DNA of 32,976 nucleotides from Saprospiraceae bacterium (GCA_020629935.1 JAHDCJ010000058.1:1-32976); one strand, 5' to 3'; counted from the stretch's first letter, positions 8,535 through 17,684 are shown. Notes: a model not told the origin generated them from the letters alone. Made by a program: numbers and translations.

Positions 8535-9281
8535 ATGAGAAACATTAGCTTATTATTCGTATTGATTTTATTTTTTGCTTGTGGAAATGAAGGTGAAGAA
8601 CATATGGTTTTTATTGAAGGCGGATCATTTGAAATGGGAAATAATAATTCACCAGAATCTTCTCCACAACATAAGGTTGATGTTGCTGATTTTTACATTA
8701 GTAAATATGAAGTTACCCAAGAAGAATGGGTAGAATTAATGGATACCTTACCTGTCCCCAAACAGCTGATTTGTAAAGGATGTCCTATTCAATTTGTAAG
8801 TTGGGATGATGTTCAAGAATATATTAAAAGATTGAATAAGAAGACTGGAGAAAAATATCGACTTCCTACAGAATCAGAATGGGAGTATGCGGCTAAAGGA
8901 GGGAAGAAAAGCAAAGGTTTTTTATATGCAGGATCGAATAAAATGGAGGAGGTAGGCTGGTACAAAAAAAATGCAAGAGGTGGCGACCAAGGACTTAAAC
9001 ATCCTGATTTTGGTGTTCATCCAGTAGGTAGTAAGCTGGCGAATGAACTTGGTCTATATGATATGTCAGGAAATGTGTATGAATGGTGTCAAGACACTTG
9101 GCATTTGAATTATCGTAATGCGCCAACGAATAGTAATGTTTGGAAAGGAGGAGAATCTTCTAGATTTGTAATTCGTGGAGGTTCCTGGTTGGCGGATGAT
9201 CATTTGTGTAAAAATACCCGACGAAGTTTTAATCTGAATACAACGAGAAATGGGGCTGTAGGCTTTCGATTAGCAAAGTAA
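8535..9281 (+). CDS. SUMF1/FGE-sulfatase-domain lipoprotein
   Basis: This is a 248-residue protein. I chose the ATG at 8535 because it gives a proper signal peptide with lipobox FFAC (Cys16). The longer in-frame form from 8439 would overlap the preceding gene. The SUMF1 domain fills the rest: MVFIEGGSFEMGN (24-36), YEVTQEEW, RLPTESEWEYAA (109-120), DMSGNVYEWCQD and RGGSW. In formylglycine-generating enzymes two cysteines follow RGGSW. Here the first is Ala (A220) and the second is kept (C225), so copper-dependent FGE activity is unlikely. Such domains often serve as envelope binding or structural modules. Confidence 0.8.
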   Translation: MRNISLLFVLILFFACGNEGEEHMVFIEGGSFEMGNNNSPESSPQHKVDVADFYISKYEVTQEEWVELMDTLPVPKQLICKGCPIQFVSWDDVQEYIKRLNKKTGEKYRLPTESEWEYAAKGGKKSKGFLYAGSNKMEEVGWYKKNARGGDQGLKHPDFGVHPVGSKLANELGLYDMSGNVYEWCQDTWHLNYRNAPTNSNVWKGGESSRFVIRGGSWLADDHLCKNTRRSFNLNTTRNGAVGFRLAK

Positions 9282-9314
9282 TGTTTTTTAGATTAAAGTG
9301 ATTACTTACTTTTT

Positions 9315-9470
9315 GTGAAGTCTGAAAACAGAAAGCTGCGAGCGGTGGACGGAAGGGGCTGCGATAGCAGCAGTACGCAGTACCAAGCGAACAGCGCGCC
9401 TGTAGAAGACCGATGCCTCAAAAAAATCTTTGATTTTTTTGAGGCACTCGCCCAAATGAATATTATTTTT
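9315..9470. repeat. GC-rich intergenic repeat element A
   Basis: This block is much richer in GC than its surroundings and fills most of the gap between two convergent genes. It shares GTACCAAG-CGAA-CGCGCCTG (9380-9402), with one short indel, with the minus strand of the element at 19715-19737. Both also carry GGAAGGGGC nearby. It ends in a perfect hairpin (9414-9446). Confidence 0.6.
9414..9446. terminator. Hairpin with 15-bp arms, probable bidirectional terminator
   Basis: TGCCTCAAAAAAATC and its exact complement flank a TTT loop between the convergent SUMF1 and xth genes. The A/T tracts lie inside the stem, so it could end transcription from both sides, though it also belongs to the repeat element. 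Confidence 0.5.
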
Positions 9471-9479
9471 TGCTTTAGT

Positions 9480-10256
9480 TTAGTTCCACTTCATTTTAAG
9501 ATAGACCGCACAATGGTCGGAATGAATGGCTTCTTTAATGTGATTTGATTCGACCAATTGATCGACTAAATTATCAGTGACGGAGAAGTAATCAATACGC
9601 CATCCTTTGTTATTTGCCCGAGCATTAGCCCGATAACTCCACCAACTGTATTCTGTTTTTTTAGGATTTAAATGGCGGTAAGCATCCGTAAATCCGCTAT
9701 TCAGCCATTTGGTCATCCAATCGCGTTCTTCGGGTAGGAAGCCAGAGTTGTTTTTATTGCCTTTCGGATTGTGTATATCATTTTCGGTATGTGCAATATT
9801 ATAGTCGCCACAAACAATAATCTTGGGTCGTGTTTTTCGGAGTTCGTGAATCCAATCAAACATATCGTCAAGAAATTCGTATTTATATTCTTGTCGAATT
9901 TCTCCACTTGTGCCTGAGGGGAAATAAATATTGATTACCGTAATATCACCAAAATCAGCACGGATGATGCGTCCTTCGCTATCATGTCTTTCAATTCCAC
10001 ATCCTGCAATTACTTGATCTGGTTTTACTTTGCTGAGTATGCCTACGCTGCTATATCCTTTTTTGACAGCAGAGTGCCAGTAGTGATGATAACCCAATTC
10101 TTCAAACAATTCGACAGGGATTTGTTCGGGTTGTGCTTTGGTTTCTTGAAAAAAGAGCATATCAAAATCATTAGCCTTTAGCCAAGGAATGAAGTCTTTT
10201 TTTAATGCAGCACGGATACCATTGAGGTTGTAAGAAATAAGGGATTTGGTTGACAT
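9480..10256 (-). CDS. xth: Exodeoxyribonuclease III
   Basis: This is a 258-residue DNase of the ExoIII/AP-endonuclease family, acting in base excision repair by cutting at abasic sites and degrading 3' ends. The catalytic residues are in place: N12 in NLNGIR, metal-binding E38 in QETK, Y111, D151 and N153 in GDYNIAH, D222 in WRIDY, and D247/H248 in SDHCAV. Its length is normal for bacterial Xth. It is a single gene, convergent with the SUMF1 lipoprotein gene and divergent from the DUF5686 gene. Confidence 0.95.
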   Translation of the reverse strand: MSTKSLISYNLNGIRAALKKDFIPWLKANDFDMLFFQETKAQPEQIPVELFEELGYHHYWHSAVKKGYSSVGILSKVKPDQVIAGCGIERHDSEGRIIRADFGDITVINIYFPSGTSGEIRQEYKYEFLDDMFDWIHELRKTRPKIIVCGDYNIAHTENDIHNPKGNKNNSGFLPEERDWMTKWLNSGFTDAYRHLNPKKTEYSWWSYRANARANNKGWRIDYFSVTDNLVDQLVESNHIKEAIHSDHCAVYLKMKWN

Positions 10257-10409
10257 AAGATTGAAATATTAATGAAAGATAAAGGTACAATTTTAGTATG
10301 GTAAATACGAAGGGGAGGGGTGGAATTTAAGGAGGTGATGTTTGTAAGAATTTATTTAATTAAAGCGTTATTGATTGTGCTCAAATTTAGTTAAGTGCTT
10401 GAAAATGAC

Positions 10410-10439
10410 TTGTATTGTACATTGAATTGTTTAAATTTG
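10410..10439 (+). promoter_or_regulatory. Bacteroidota promoter (TTG-N19-TAAATTTG)
   Basis: TTG at 10410-10412, 19 bp, then TAAATTTG at 10432-10439 fits the -33/-7 consensus (TTG, TAnnTTTG). The expected start of transcription is within a few bases of the ATG at 10447, implying an almost leaderless mRNA. Confidence 0.65.
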
Positions 10440-10446
10440 TTTTGTT

Positions 10447-12957
10447 ATGATGGAGCCTAAACATTTTTTAACGATACTTTGCTTTTTTCTAGTATGCAGT
10501 TTTACCGTTCAATCACAAACCCTGATGGTGAGTGGACGTGTAATTGACGATGATACCGAAGAAGGAATTCCTTTTTGTAATATTTTTATTCAAGGAACGA
10601 CTATTGGAGTTGCCTCTGATTTTGATGGCTATTTTTCATTTGAATATAGTGAGTCAAAACCGAATGATACCCTAGTGGTTTCTGCGATTGGTTATGTAGA
10701 CAGAAAGCGTCCTTTAGGCAGCGAAATTGAACAAACCTTTAATTTTAGAATGCGTACTTCTGATTTTGATTTAGCAGAAGTGGTGGTCGTCGCAGGAGAA
10801 AACCCAGCTAATGAAATTGTGCGAAATATCGTAAAGAATAAGCCAAAGAATGATGTGCGTAATTTATCCAATTATCAATGTGAGAGTTATCAGAAAGTGG
10901 AGTTGGATTTAGATAATATTGATAAAATGCAAGATCGGAAATTGCTTAAGCAGTTTGATTTTGTATTTGATAATATTGATTCTACTTCGGATGAAAAACC
11001 ATTTTTGCCGGGTTATATTTCGGAAACGATGTATGATGTTTACCATGTGAAAGATGAGCCCTTGAAAGAAATTCCGAAAGCGATGCAAGTCTCTGGTGTG
11101 AACAATACAACGGTAATCGATTTTTTGAATACGATGCATGAGAAGTATAGTATTTATGACAACTGGATTTATATTTTGGGAAAGGAATTTATTAGTCCTT
11201 TTGCAGGCACAGGCTTGCGGTATTACGATTATTATATCCAAGATACGATGATGATTTCTGGGCAACGAAGCATCAAGTTAAAGTTTAAACCTAAACGTAA
11301 ACAAGAGAATACATTTTATGGAAATTTTTGGGTAGTAGATAGTACGTTTACTATTCATCAATTAAATATGCGGATGAGTCCTGGAGTGAATATTAATTTG
11401 GTCAATAGGATCATTATTTATGATGAGTCGAATTGGGTGAATGATAGTATTTGGATGCCTACGAAACAGAAAGTTGTAGTTGATTTTGTTTCGACAAAAA
11501 ACGCGCCTGGATTGATTGCTAGGCAAACCACAACCTTTAAGGATTACAAGATTAATCAGGAAGAAATAATTGATAGGCATGCGACCTTAGATCCAGAAGA
11601 TTTTTATATCGGCGATATGGAAAAAGGGGAGGAGTATTGGATTGAAAATAGGCATGAAGACCTATCAAAAAACGAAGCGATTATCTACAGTATGATTGAT
11701 AGTATAAAACAGGTGCCTGTTTATAAAACCTATTCGAAGATATTGACTTTTCTAGGATCGGGTTGGTGGGTGATTGGTCCAGTAGAGTTAGGTCAATGGT
11801 CGAGTTTTTATAGTGGCAATGATGTCGAAGGATCACGATTGCGTTTGGCCATGGGCACCAGTAATAATTTGAGTACACGGATACGATTTGAGGTATTTGG
11901 AGCTTATGGATTTAAAGATAAGGAGTTTAAGTATGGAGGAAAAATGCAATGGAATGTACGAAAAGGAAAACGACGGACGATTGTAGGATTAGCGTATAAA
12001 GACGATGTCGAGTTGTCGAATATGAGTAGTGAAGAATTTGGAGATGCCAATGTATTTACGAGTTTGCCTCGGAGCAAAAACATCCAACAAAAGATATTGG
12101 CTGTGACAGAAGCGAAGGGGTTTATAGATCATGATTGGAAAAAAGGATGGTCCAATAAGTTGACTTATATTTATCGTCAAATGGATCCTTATGGAGGACA
12201 AGGATATGGTTTTGACTATCAATATTTACCTCGACCCGTAGCAGATCCAACGCGTATTGATACCACGGTGACTGCCTCTGAATTTATATTTAAAACGCGG
12301 TATGCGTATAAAGAAAAAATACTACAAGGAAATTTTGATCGGATTAGTTTAGGGACAAAGTATCCTATTGTTTCATTGCAATATACGGCTGGGGTCAAAG
12401 GCGTATTGAAAAGTGATTATAACTACCATAAATTGACATTAGGTATAGAGCATTGGTTTTATATTAATCCAATAGGATGGTCAAAGTATATCTTTAAGAC
12501 AGGAAAGACTTTTGGAGCATTGCCCTTTTTATTATTGGAAGTACATCCAGGAAATGAGACTTATTTTTATAGCGATGAAAATTTTAATTTGATGAATCGA
12601 TTTGAGTTTGTAAGTGATAGTTATGCAAGCTTAATGTGGGAGCATCATTTTGATGGATTCTTTTTTAATAAAATACCTGGCGTTCGTAAATTGAAGTTGC
12701 GTTTGGTGGGTTCGTTTAAGGCTGTTGTTGGTAAATTATCGACAGAAAATAGATTGAATAATCAACTTAATTTTATTGATTCTCCTGATGGCTATGTAGT
12801 TGGAGCACCGGGTAAAGTACCTTATATGGAGTCGGGTTTTGGTATTGAAAATATACTTCGGTTTATTCGTATTGATGCGATGTGGCGATTAAACTATTTG
12901 GGCAATCCAGAAGCTCAAAAATTTGTACCAATGGTCAGTTTAGATTTCAATTTCTAG
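10447..12957 (+). CDS. DUF5686/CarboxypepD_reg outer-membrane protein
   Basis: This 836-residue protein has a cleavable signal peptide (hydrophobic run to about residue 23, VQSQ). A CarboxypepD_reg-like beta-sandwich (~27-105, with VSGRVIDDDTEEGIPF and SDFDGYFSF) follows, then a DUF5686 region beginning at EIVRNIVKNK. The C-terminal half alternates aromatic and polar residues and ends in SLDFNF. A terminal Phe is typical of outer-membrane beta-barrels. The family resembles the front end of TonB-dependent receptors but lacks their plug. Its function in Bacteroidota is poorly defined. ATGs at 10447 and 10450 are both possible starts. It is a single gene with its own promoter. Confidence 0.85.
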   Translation: MMEPKHFLTILCFFLVCSFTVQSQTLMVSGRVIDDDTEEGIPFCNIFIQGTTIGVASDFDGYFSFEYSESKPNDTLVVSAIGYVDRKRPLGSEIEQTFNFRMRTSDFDLAEVVVVAGENPANEIVRNIVKNKPKNDVRNLSNYQCESYQKVELDLDNIDKMQDRKLLKQFDFVFDNIDSTSDEKPFLPGYISETMYDVYHVKDEPLKEIPKAMQVSGVNNTTVIDFLNTMHEKYSIYDNWIYILGKEFISPFAGTGLRYYDYYIQDTMMISGQRSIKLKFKPKRKQENTFYGNFWVVDSTFTIHQLNMRMSPGVNINLVNRIIIYDESNWVNDSIWMPTKQKVVVDFVSTKNAPGLIARQTTTFKDYKINQEEIIDRHATLDPEDFYIGDMEKGEEYWIENRHEDLSKNEAIIYSMIDSIKQVPVYKTYSKILTFLGSGWWVIGPVELGQWSSFYSGNDVEGSRLRLAMGTSNNLSTRIRFEVFGAYGFKDKEFKYGGKMQWNVRKGKRRTIVGLAYKDDVELSNMSSEEFGDANVFTSLPRSKNIQQKILAVTEAKGFIDHDWKKGWSNKLTYIYRQMDPYGGQGYGFDYQYLPRPVADPTRIDTTVTASEFIFKTRYAYKEKILQGNFDRISLGTKYPIVSLQYTAGVKGVLKSDYNYHKLTLGIEHWFYINPIGWSKYIFKTGKTFGALPFLLLEVHPGNETYFYSDENFNLMNRFEFVSDSYASLMWEHHFDGFFFNKIPGVRKLKLRLVGSFKAVVGKLSTENRLNNQLNFIDSPDGYVVGAPGKVPYMESGFGIENILRFIRIDAMWRLNYLGNPEAQKFVPMVSLDFNF

Positions 12958-13216
12958 TGTGGAATCCTTATAAAAACAATGATTTTTGTTTAAAGGTTTG
13001 TCTATTATATAAAAAGGCATGAAAATTGGAGGTAAATCCATGTATAATAGGGGGTTTAAGTAGATTAAGCTTAAGATAAATGTCACTTTTTTTATATAAA
13101 AAAAATAGTTTTGTTTAAAAAAAATGAGAATTTACCATAGAAGGCGAGATTAATTAATTTATACTATTTTTTTTTATATATTGCCTTTGCAGAGCCTCGT
13201 AAAGTAATAAATAAAC

Positions 13217-13660
13217 ATGACGAAGAGTACAGACAAGATAGAGATATTGTTGATAGAAGACAATGAAGGAGATATCATTCTTACAATGGAAGCATTGACT
13301 GAAACGACCATTCCCAACACGTTGTCCGTAACACGAGACGGCGAGGAAGGCATGGAATTTTTGTATAAATTAGGTAAGTATGCGGATGCACCTACGCCTG
13401 ATTTAATTTTGCTTGATTTGAATATGCCTAAAAAAGATGGAAAGGAAGTACTTAAAGAAATTAAATCACATAAAGAGTTGAAAGTAATTCCAGTGGTTAT
13501 ATTAACCAATTCGAATGCGAAAAAGGATGTGGTGGAATGCTATGAGTTGCAAGCAAATTGTTATATCAATAAGCCTTTAGATTTTGAAGAATTTTCTAAA
13601 GTAATTCGCACGATTGAGCAATTCTGGCTTTCTATGGTTTTATTGCCTACACGAATCTAA
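13217..13660 (+). CDS. Stand-alone response regulator receiver domain (Rcp1-like)
   Basis: This is a 147-residue CheY-like protein with no output domain. The acidic pocket is E14/D15, the phospho-acceptor is D67 in LLDLNMPKKDG, T97 is in ILTNS and K119 is in INKPLDF. The extended loop YKLGKYADAPTPDLILLD before the acceptor Asp is characteristic of the Rcp1 group, the partners of phytochrome-like or hybrid histidine kinases. No kinase is encoded in the window, so its partner is elsewhere. The neighbouring minus-strand gene is convergent, 25 bp away. Confidence 0.9.
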   Translation: MTKSTDKIEILLIEDNEGDIILTMEALTETTIPNTLSVTRDGEEGMEFLYKLGKYADAPTPDLILLDLNMPKKDGKEVLKEIKSHKELKVIPVVILTNSNAKKDVVECYELQANCYINKPLDFEEFSKVIRTIEQFWLSMVLLPTRI

Positions 13661-13685
13661 TTTGTGCGATCTTTTCCTAAAATAT

Positions 13686-14879
13686 TTACATTAAGTTTTT
13701 TATTAAATAGGCCATACCAATGCCTAAATAATTTCCTGCGGCTATGCCAATTAACCCCGCAGCCATTCCTGGAATTAGTAATTCTTTGTTTTTTATTACA
13801 CTACAAACTTGACCAATAAATACAGGACCAAAAATAGAAGCGGTAGAAGCTATAATGGTCGTGTCTCTATCTATTTTAAAAATAGCAGATAATAAAAAGT
13901 GTAGCCCAATCGTACCAAATAAAAGCAACATCGTAAAATATAAAATGGTCGGACTACCATTAATCAATTCCATAAAATTAGCTTGCATACCTAAAGCTAC
14001 ACAGAACATCAAAAGGAAGTATTCTCCTAATTCATAACTGTAAGGAATGGTTCTGACTTTATGAATAAAAGAAATGAGAATACTTAAGCTAGTTAGCAAT
14101 AAAATAATGAGTCCAATGTTTTTTATTTCTTTGGTTACTAAAAAAACAAATCCAATAGCAATGCCTACAATGGAAACACTTATGAGCAAAGCTAGTATTA
14201 TGTAAATTAGCTTCTTAGAAAAAGGAGTACTATCCTTTCCAACGAAGGATTTGTCTAGGATTGTTTTTTCTGTAGGGTTAAATTTTGAGCTAATGTTGGG
14301 ATCATCTGGCTTTGTTTTTTCTAAAGATTTAAATTTCGGTAAAAACAAACCAAGTACTTGTTGAGCAACAGAGGTTAGAAAAATTAAATAAATAGCTCCA
14401 CAAAGCAAATCAGATAAGGTCAATAAAAGGTATTGTTCTTCTGAAGCATCTAAGGCCGTTTTTATTGCGGCCATATTGGGTGTCCCACCGGTATACATAC
14501 CTACCAACATACCTGAAATTTGCCAACTGTTTTCCACTTGGTTTGAAAATAGCACAGCGATAAGCACAGAGAGCAATAAACCAGAAAGAACACTTAACGC
14601 AAAGGCAAAAAGAAACTTTCGGGCATGTTTAAGACTCGACAAAAAAGCCGAACCCATCAAGAGTAAGGGAATAGCAATTAAAACACTAATGTTTGTAAAC
14701 TCTTCGGCAAGACTTAAATTGAGCGTGCTAATTTGTAAATTTCCAATAAGAATACCTACACCAAAACACAGTACGACAGGACTAAGCCAAGCCGATAAAC
14801 CAGATTTTTCTGCAAAAACATTCGCGGCCCAAGGGACGAAGAGAATAGCCAATATCTGGAAGACTTCTATCCCATTCAT
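13686..14879 (-). CDS. DUF819-family integral membrane protein
   Basis: This is a 397-residue polytopic membrane protein with roughly ten hydrophobic segments. A cytoplasm-like hydrophilic loop lies at ~180-220. The signature MYTGGTPNMAAIKTAL (~128-143) is the DUF819 hallmark. The family resembles secondary transporters of the glutamate/citrate type, but no substrate is established. The gene starts 2 bp after the end of the UbiB-like kinase gene, so the two form an operon. Confidence 0.85.
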   Translation of the reverse strand: MNGIEVFQILAILFVPWAANVFAEKSGLSAWLSPVVLCFGVGILIGNLQISTLNLSLAEEFTNISVLIAIPLLLMGSAFLSSLKHARKFLFAFALSVLSGLLLSVLIAVLFSNQVENSWQISGMLVGMYTGGTPNMAAIKTALDASEEQYLLLTLSDLLCGAIYLIFLTSVAQQVLGLFLPKFKSLEKTKPDDPNISSKFNPTEKTILDKSFVGKDSTPFSKKLIYIILALLISVSIVGIAIGFVFLVTKEIKNIGLIILLLTSLSILISFIHKVRTIPYSYELGEYFLLMFCVALGMQANFMELINGSPTILYFTMLLLFGTIGLHFLLSAIFKIDRDTTIIASTASIFGPVFIGQVCSVIKNKELLIPGMAAGLIGIAAGNYLGIGMAYLIKNLM

Positions 14880-14881
14880 CC

Positions 14882-16573
14882 TTATTCTATTTTATTACTT
14901 TTGGAGGTGTTGAACCAAAGAACCAATGATAATACACTTGCCAAAATAAAGCCTATAATGCTTAAAATAGGAATGCCTCCTTTGGTCATTTGTGAGGAAG
15001 AAACAGGCGCCATCATTATAATGGCAGAGGCAATGAGTAATCCTACAATAATAAGCGTCAACATCAATCGGTTAAAAGCTTTGTTGATGACTTGTAGACC
15101 TGATTCGTATCCGCTATGTTCAATTTCAAGATGTAGTTTTCCCTTTCGAATATTGCGTAAAATTTCTTGTATATCTAAAGGGAAATTTCGAATAAAATAA
15201 TCAAAACGACTAATGCGAAAGAGGGCTTCTTCTAGGATGTTTTCTTTCGAAAATTTATCCATCAATAATTTCTTGCCGTAAGGTTTAAGGTATTCGTAGG
15301 TGTTGAACGTGGGGTGAATTGTTTTTCCAATACCTTCTAAAATGGCCATAGATCGGATCAATAAAAACAAACTTCCAGGCACTTTCATTTTGTATTTGTA
15401 AATCACTTTCTGAAGTCGCATGCCCAAGTCTGCAATATTCGATTCTTCAACCGTTAATGTGGAAAAGTCGTCAATGATTTCTCCAAGATCTTGTTCGAAT
15501 GCCCTAGGATTAGTGATTTCATCATAAGTCGCAAGTTTGCGAAAATGTCGCGCCATACCAGGCGAATCTTGTCGAGCCATGCTAATAAGCGCACTAGCAA
15601 AAGCAAACTTATTATTTTTAGAAAGTCGCCCTACCATACCAAAATCAATAAGACAAATTGTACCATCTTCTTGGATGATAATATTTCCGGGATGTGGATC
15701 GGCGTGGAAATAACCATGTTCAAACATTTGCGACATGTAAATATCCATTCCTTTTTCGGCAATGACTTCTGGATCAAGTCCCCATTTTTGTAGTTGATCG
15801 ACGTCAGTGATTTTACATCCTTTGGCAAATTCCATGACTAAAATTTTGTCGGTTGACAAATCATCATAGTAATTGGGGATGTGAAATTTATTATCATTTT
15901 TATAAAAATCTCGAAACTGTCTAATGTTTCGAGCTTCATTAGAATATTTCAATTCCCGTTGCATCGTTTTTTCAAACTCTTCCACAAAGTCTAAGACATT
16001 GGTAATCCCAAATCGTTTTTCCAATGTTTGTTTACTAAGTTTAGCTCCGCGTTTTAAGACGGAAAGATCACGCTTGACGAGATCTTGTACACCAGGACGT
16101 TGTACTTTGACCACCACTTGATGATCATTCGGTAAAACAGCTTTGTGTACTTGTCCGATTGACGCAGAAGCTAATGGTGTTTTGCTAAAGTATTTAAAGG
16201 TGTTTTTTAGGGGAGTCTTGGTTTCTAGTTCTACAATTTTTTGAGCTTCTTCAAAGGGAAAAGGAGCGACACTACTTTGAAGTTTTTCAAACTCTAAGAT
16301 CAATTCTTCAGGTAAAATATCTTTTCGATTACTTAAGACTTGGCCGAGTTTTACAAAGGCGGGACCAAGCTCTTCAAAAGCCATACGTATTCGTTCCCAA
16401 AGCGAATATTGAACCATTCGACTTTCTCCTTTTGCCCATCGAATTTTCTTTTCTTTGGGTACCATTTCTCCGAGTCTAAAAATAAAAATTAGTTCTTCTA
16501 ATCGATACTTTCGAAAGACTTGAATAATTTCAATGACCCGATTAAGGTCTTTTATATTTTGGTTAAAAATCAT
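14882..16573 (-). CDS. ABC1/UbiB-family atypical kinase
   Basis: This 563-residue protein is of the AarF/UbiB/COQ8 family, which supports ubiquinone or menaquinone biosynthesis or lipid handling at the membrane. Motifs are the KxGQ segment FVKLGQ (K75-Q78), the Ala-rich loop ASASIGQ (135-141), VVKVQRP with lysine K156, HADPHPGN (290-297) and the DFG-like IDFG (309-312). The KxGQ motif is typical and normally blocks protein kinase activity. Two hydrophobic helices lie near the C-terminus (~505-555), as in UbiB. It is first in an operon with the DUF819 gene. A role in menaquinone metabolism is plausible, but no quinone gene is adjacent. Confidence 0.9.
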   Translation of the reverse strand: MIFNQNIKDLNRVIEIIQVFRKYRLEELIFIFRLGEMVPKEKKIRWAKGESRMVQYSLWERIRMAFEELGPAFVKLGQVLSNRKDILPEELILEFEKLQSSVAPFPFEEAQKIVELETKTPLKNTFKYFSKTPLASASIGQVHKAVLPNDHQVVVKVQRPGVQDLVKRDLSVLKRGAKLSKQTLEKRFGITNVLDFVEEFEKTMQRELKYSNEARNIRQFRDFYKNDNKFHIPNYYDDLSTDKILVMEFAKGCKITDVDQLQKWGLDPEVIAEKGMDIYMSQMFEHGYFHADPHPGNIIIQEDGTICLIDFGMVGRLSKNNKFAFASALISMARQDSPGMARHFRKLATYDEITNPRAFEQDLGEIIDDFSTLTVEESNIADLGMRLQKVIYKYKMKVPGSLFLLIRSMAILEGIGKTIHPTFNTYEYLKPYGKKLLMDKFSKENILEEALFRISRFDYFIRNFPLDIQEILRNIRKGKLHLEIEHSGYESGLQVINKAFNRLMLTLIIVGLLIASAIIMMAPVSSSQMTKGGIPILSIIGFILASVLSLVLWFNTSKSNKIE

Positions 16574-16616
16574 GTATGGGATTATAAAAAAGCTGAAATT
16601 CTATTGCTTTGTTTTA

Positions 16617-16624
16617 CAAATATA
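16617..16624 (-). promoter_or_regulatory. Candidate -7 box TATATTTG
   Basis: It matches TAnnTTTG on the minus strand, about 45 bp before the UbiB-like start. No convincing -33 TTG is seen at the normal distance. Confidence 0.4.
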
Positions 16625-16693
16625 AGATTTGTTTAAATTTTATACATATAAACTACCGCAATAAGGAGGAAACGATCTCTCAATAAAAGAAAA

Positions 16694-16718
16694 CCCGATT
16701 CCATGAAATGGAATCGGG
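16694..16718 (-). terminator. Intrinsic terminator after the third phasin-like gene
   Basis: CCCGATTCCAT and its complement form an 11-bp stem with a 3-nt loop. On the minus strand it is followed by TTTTCTTTT. It lies 41 bp after the gene ending at 16760. Confidence 0.75.
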
Positions 16719-16759
16719 CTTAATTGCATAAAAAAGTATATGATAGAAAAAGGATAAGA

Positions 16760-17089
16760 TTATCCTTTCATAATATTTTCGTCGTTTTCGTTTTCAATAC
16801 CGAGTTTTGCTTCAATCGCTTCGATACGTCGAGTTAAGCTCGTTAATTCTGACTTGGATGAAGATTTTACTTTGTTAGAAAGTTCATTAAACCATTCTTT
16901 GAATTTCGATTCGTATTCTTCTTTTTTTCCTTCGGTAGATTCTAACAAATCATCCACTACTTTTTTCCCTTCTTCTTCAGACAAACTTCCTTTATCTACT
17001 AATTCGTCAATTTTAGTTTGGATTTTTTCTGCGGTAGCTGAAACTAGACCTACACCGGTGTATAAAAACTTTTTAAATAAATCTTCCAT
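16760..17089 (-). CDS. Phasin-like protein, paralogue 3
   Basis: This 109-residue, highly charged, helical protein closely resembles the two genes upstream. It has the MEDLFKKFLYTGVGLVS amphipathic N-terminus, then EKIQTKIDELV and EEEGKKVVDD. The C-terminal helix (SELTSLTRRIEAIEAKL) looks like a short coiled coil for oligomerisation. The pattern matches the phasin/PhaI-like family that coats polyhydroxyalkanoate granules. No PHA synthase gene lies in the window, so that assignment rests on sequence style alone. A terminator separates it from paralogue 2. Confidence 0.65.
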   Translation of the reverse strand: MEDLFKKFLYTGVGLVSATAEKIQTKIDELVDKGSLSEEEGKKVVDDLLESTEGKKEEYESKFKEWFNELSNKVKSSSKSELTSLTRRIEAIEAKLGIENENDENIMKG

Positions 17090-17131
17090 GATAATAAGGT
17101 TTGATGAGTTGGAAATAAATAGGTTTCAAAA

Positions 17132-17168
17132 AAAACGGATTTCCTCTCAAAGAAGAAATCCGTTTTTA
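17132..17168 (-). terminator. Intrinsic terminator after the second phasin-like gene
   Basis: AAAAACGGATTTC and its exact complement form a 13-bp stem with an 11-nt loop. A T-run follows on the minus strand. It begins 7 bp after the stop of the gene at 17175. Confidence 0.8.
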
Positions 17169-17174
17169 ATAATA

Positions 17175-17636
17175 TTATTTTTTAGCTGTTGGAGTAACTT
17201 CTGTAGCTACTTTAGTCGCTTTTGTAGTGGTTGCTTTGGCAGCTTTAGCCACTGTAGTTTTAGCTTTAGCTACTGTTTTCTTAACAGTGCTTGTTGCTTT
17301 TTTACGAGTTGTAGTTGCTTTCTTTCTTGTTTTAGGAGCTAACTCATCGATTCGTGCTTCTAAGCTTTCGATTCGGTTGATTAAGCTTTCAAGATCAGCA
17401 ACAGAAGGTAATTTGATAGATTTTACAATACCGTCAATTGTTTCTCGAACTTTAGATTCTACTTCATCTTTTTTACTTTCTGTAGTTTCGATGAAATCTT
17501 CTAAAACTTTTTTCCCTTCTTCTTTAGAAATGTTTCCTTTTTCAACAAGAACGTCTACTCGAGATTGAATTTTTTCTGCAGCAGCAGCTACAACGCCAAC
17601 ACCAGCGTAAACCATTTTTTTAACTAAATCTTCCAT
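17175..17636 (-). CDS. Phasin-like protein with histone-like Lys/Ala/Thr tail, paralogue 2
   Basis: This is a 153-residue protein. Residues 1-100 are the same helical domain as in its two neighbours (MEDLVKKMVYAGVGVV, KEEGKKVLEDF, and a coiled-coil segment SLINRIESLEARIDEL). Residues 101-153 form a strongly basic, low-complexity tail of Lys, Ala, Thr and Val built on KKAT, KAK and TVAKA. The layout recalls PhaF of Pseudomonas, in which a phasin domain is joined to a histone H1-like tail that ties granules to the nucleoid. That comparison is an analogy, not a proven homology. The tail is unique to this copy. Confidence 0.7.
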   Translation of the reverse strand: MEDLVKKMVYAGVGVVAAAAEKIQSRVDVLVEKGNISKEEGKKVLEDFIETTESKKDEVESKVRETIDGIVKSIKLPSVADLESLINRIESLEARIDELAPKTRKKATTTRKKATSTVKKTVAKAKTTVAKAAKATTTKATKVATEVTPTAKK

Positions 17637-17684
17637 GATATTTAATACTTTAATTGATTTTTAAATTAAATGAATAAGCAATAA

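Noticed and set aside
9315..9548. 77-residue plus-strand frame across repeat A
   Set aside because: It runs through a GC-rich repeat and into the antisense end of xth, and its composition is not protein-like.
17227..17568. Plus-strand open frame opposite the second phasin-like gene
   Set aside because: It is the antisense of a biased Lys/Ala coding tail, which yields Val/Leu-rich nonsense.
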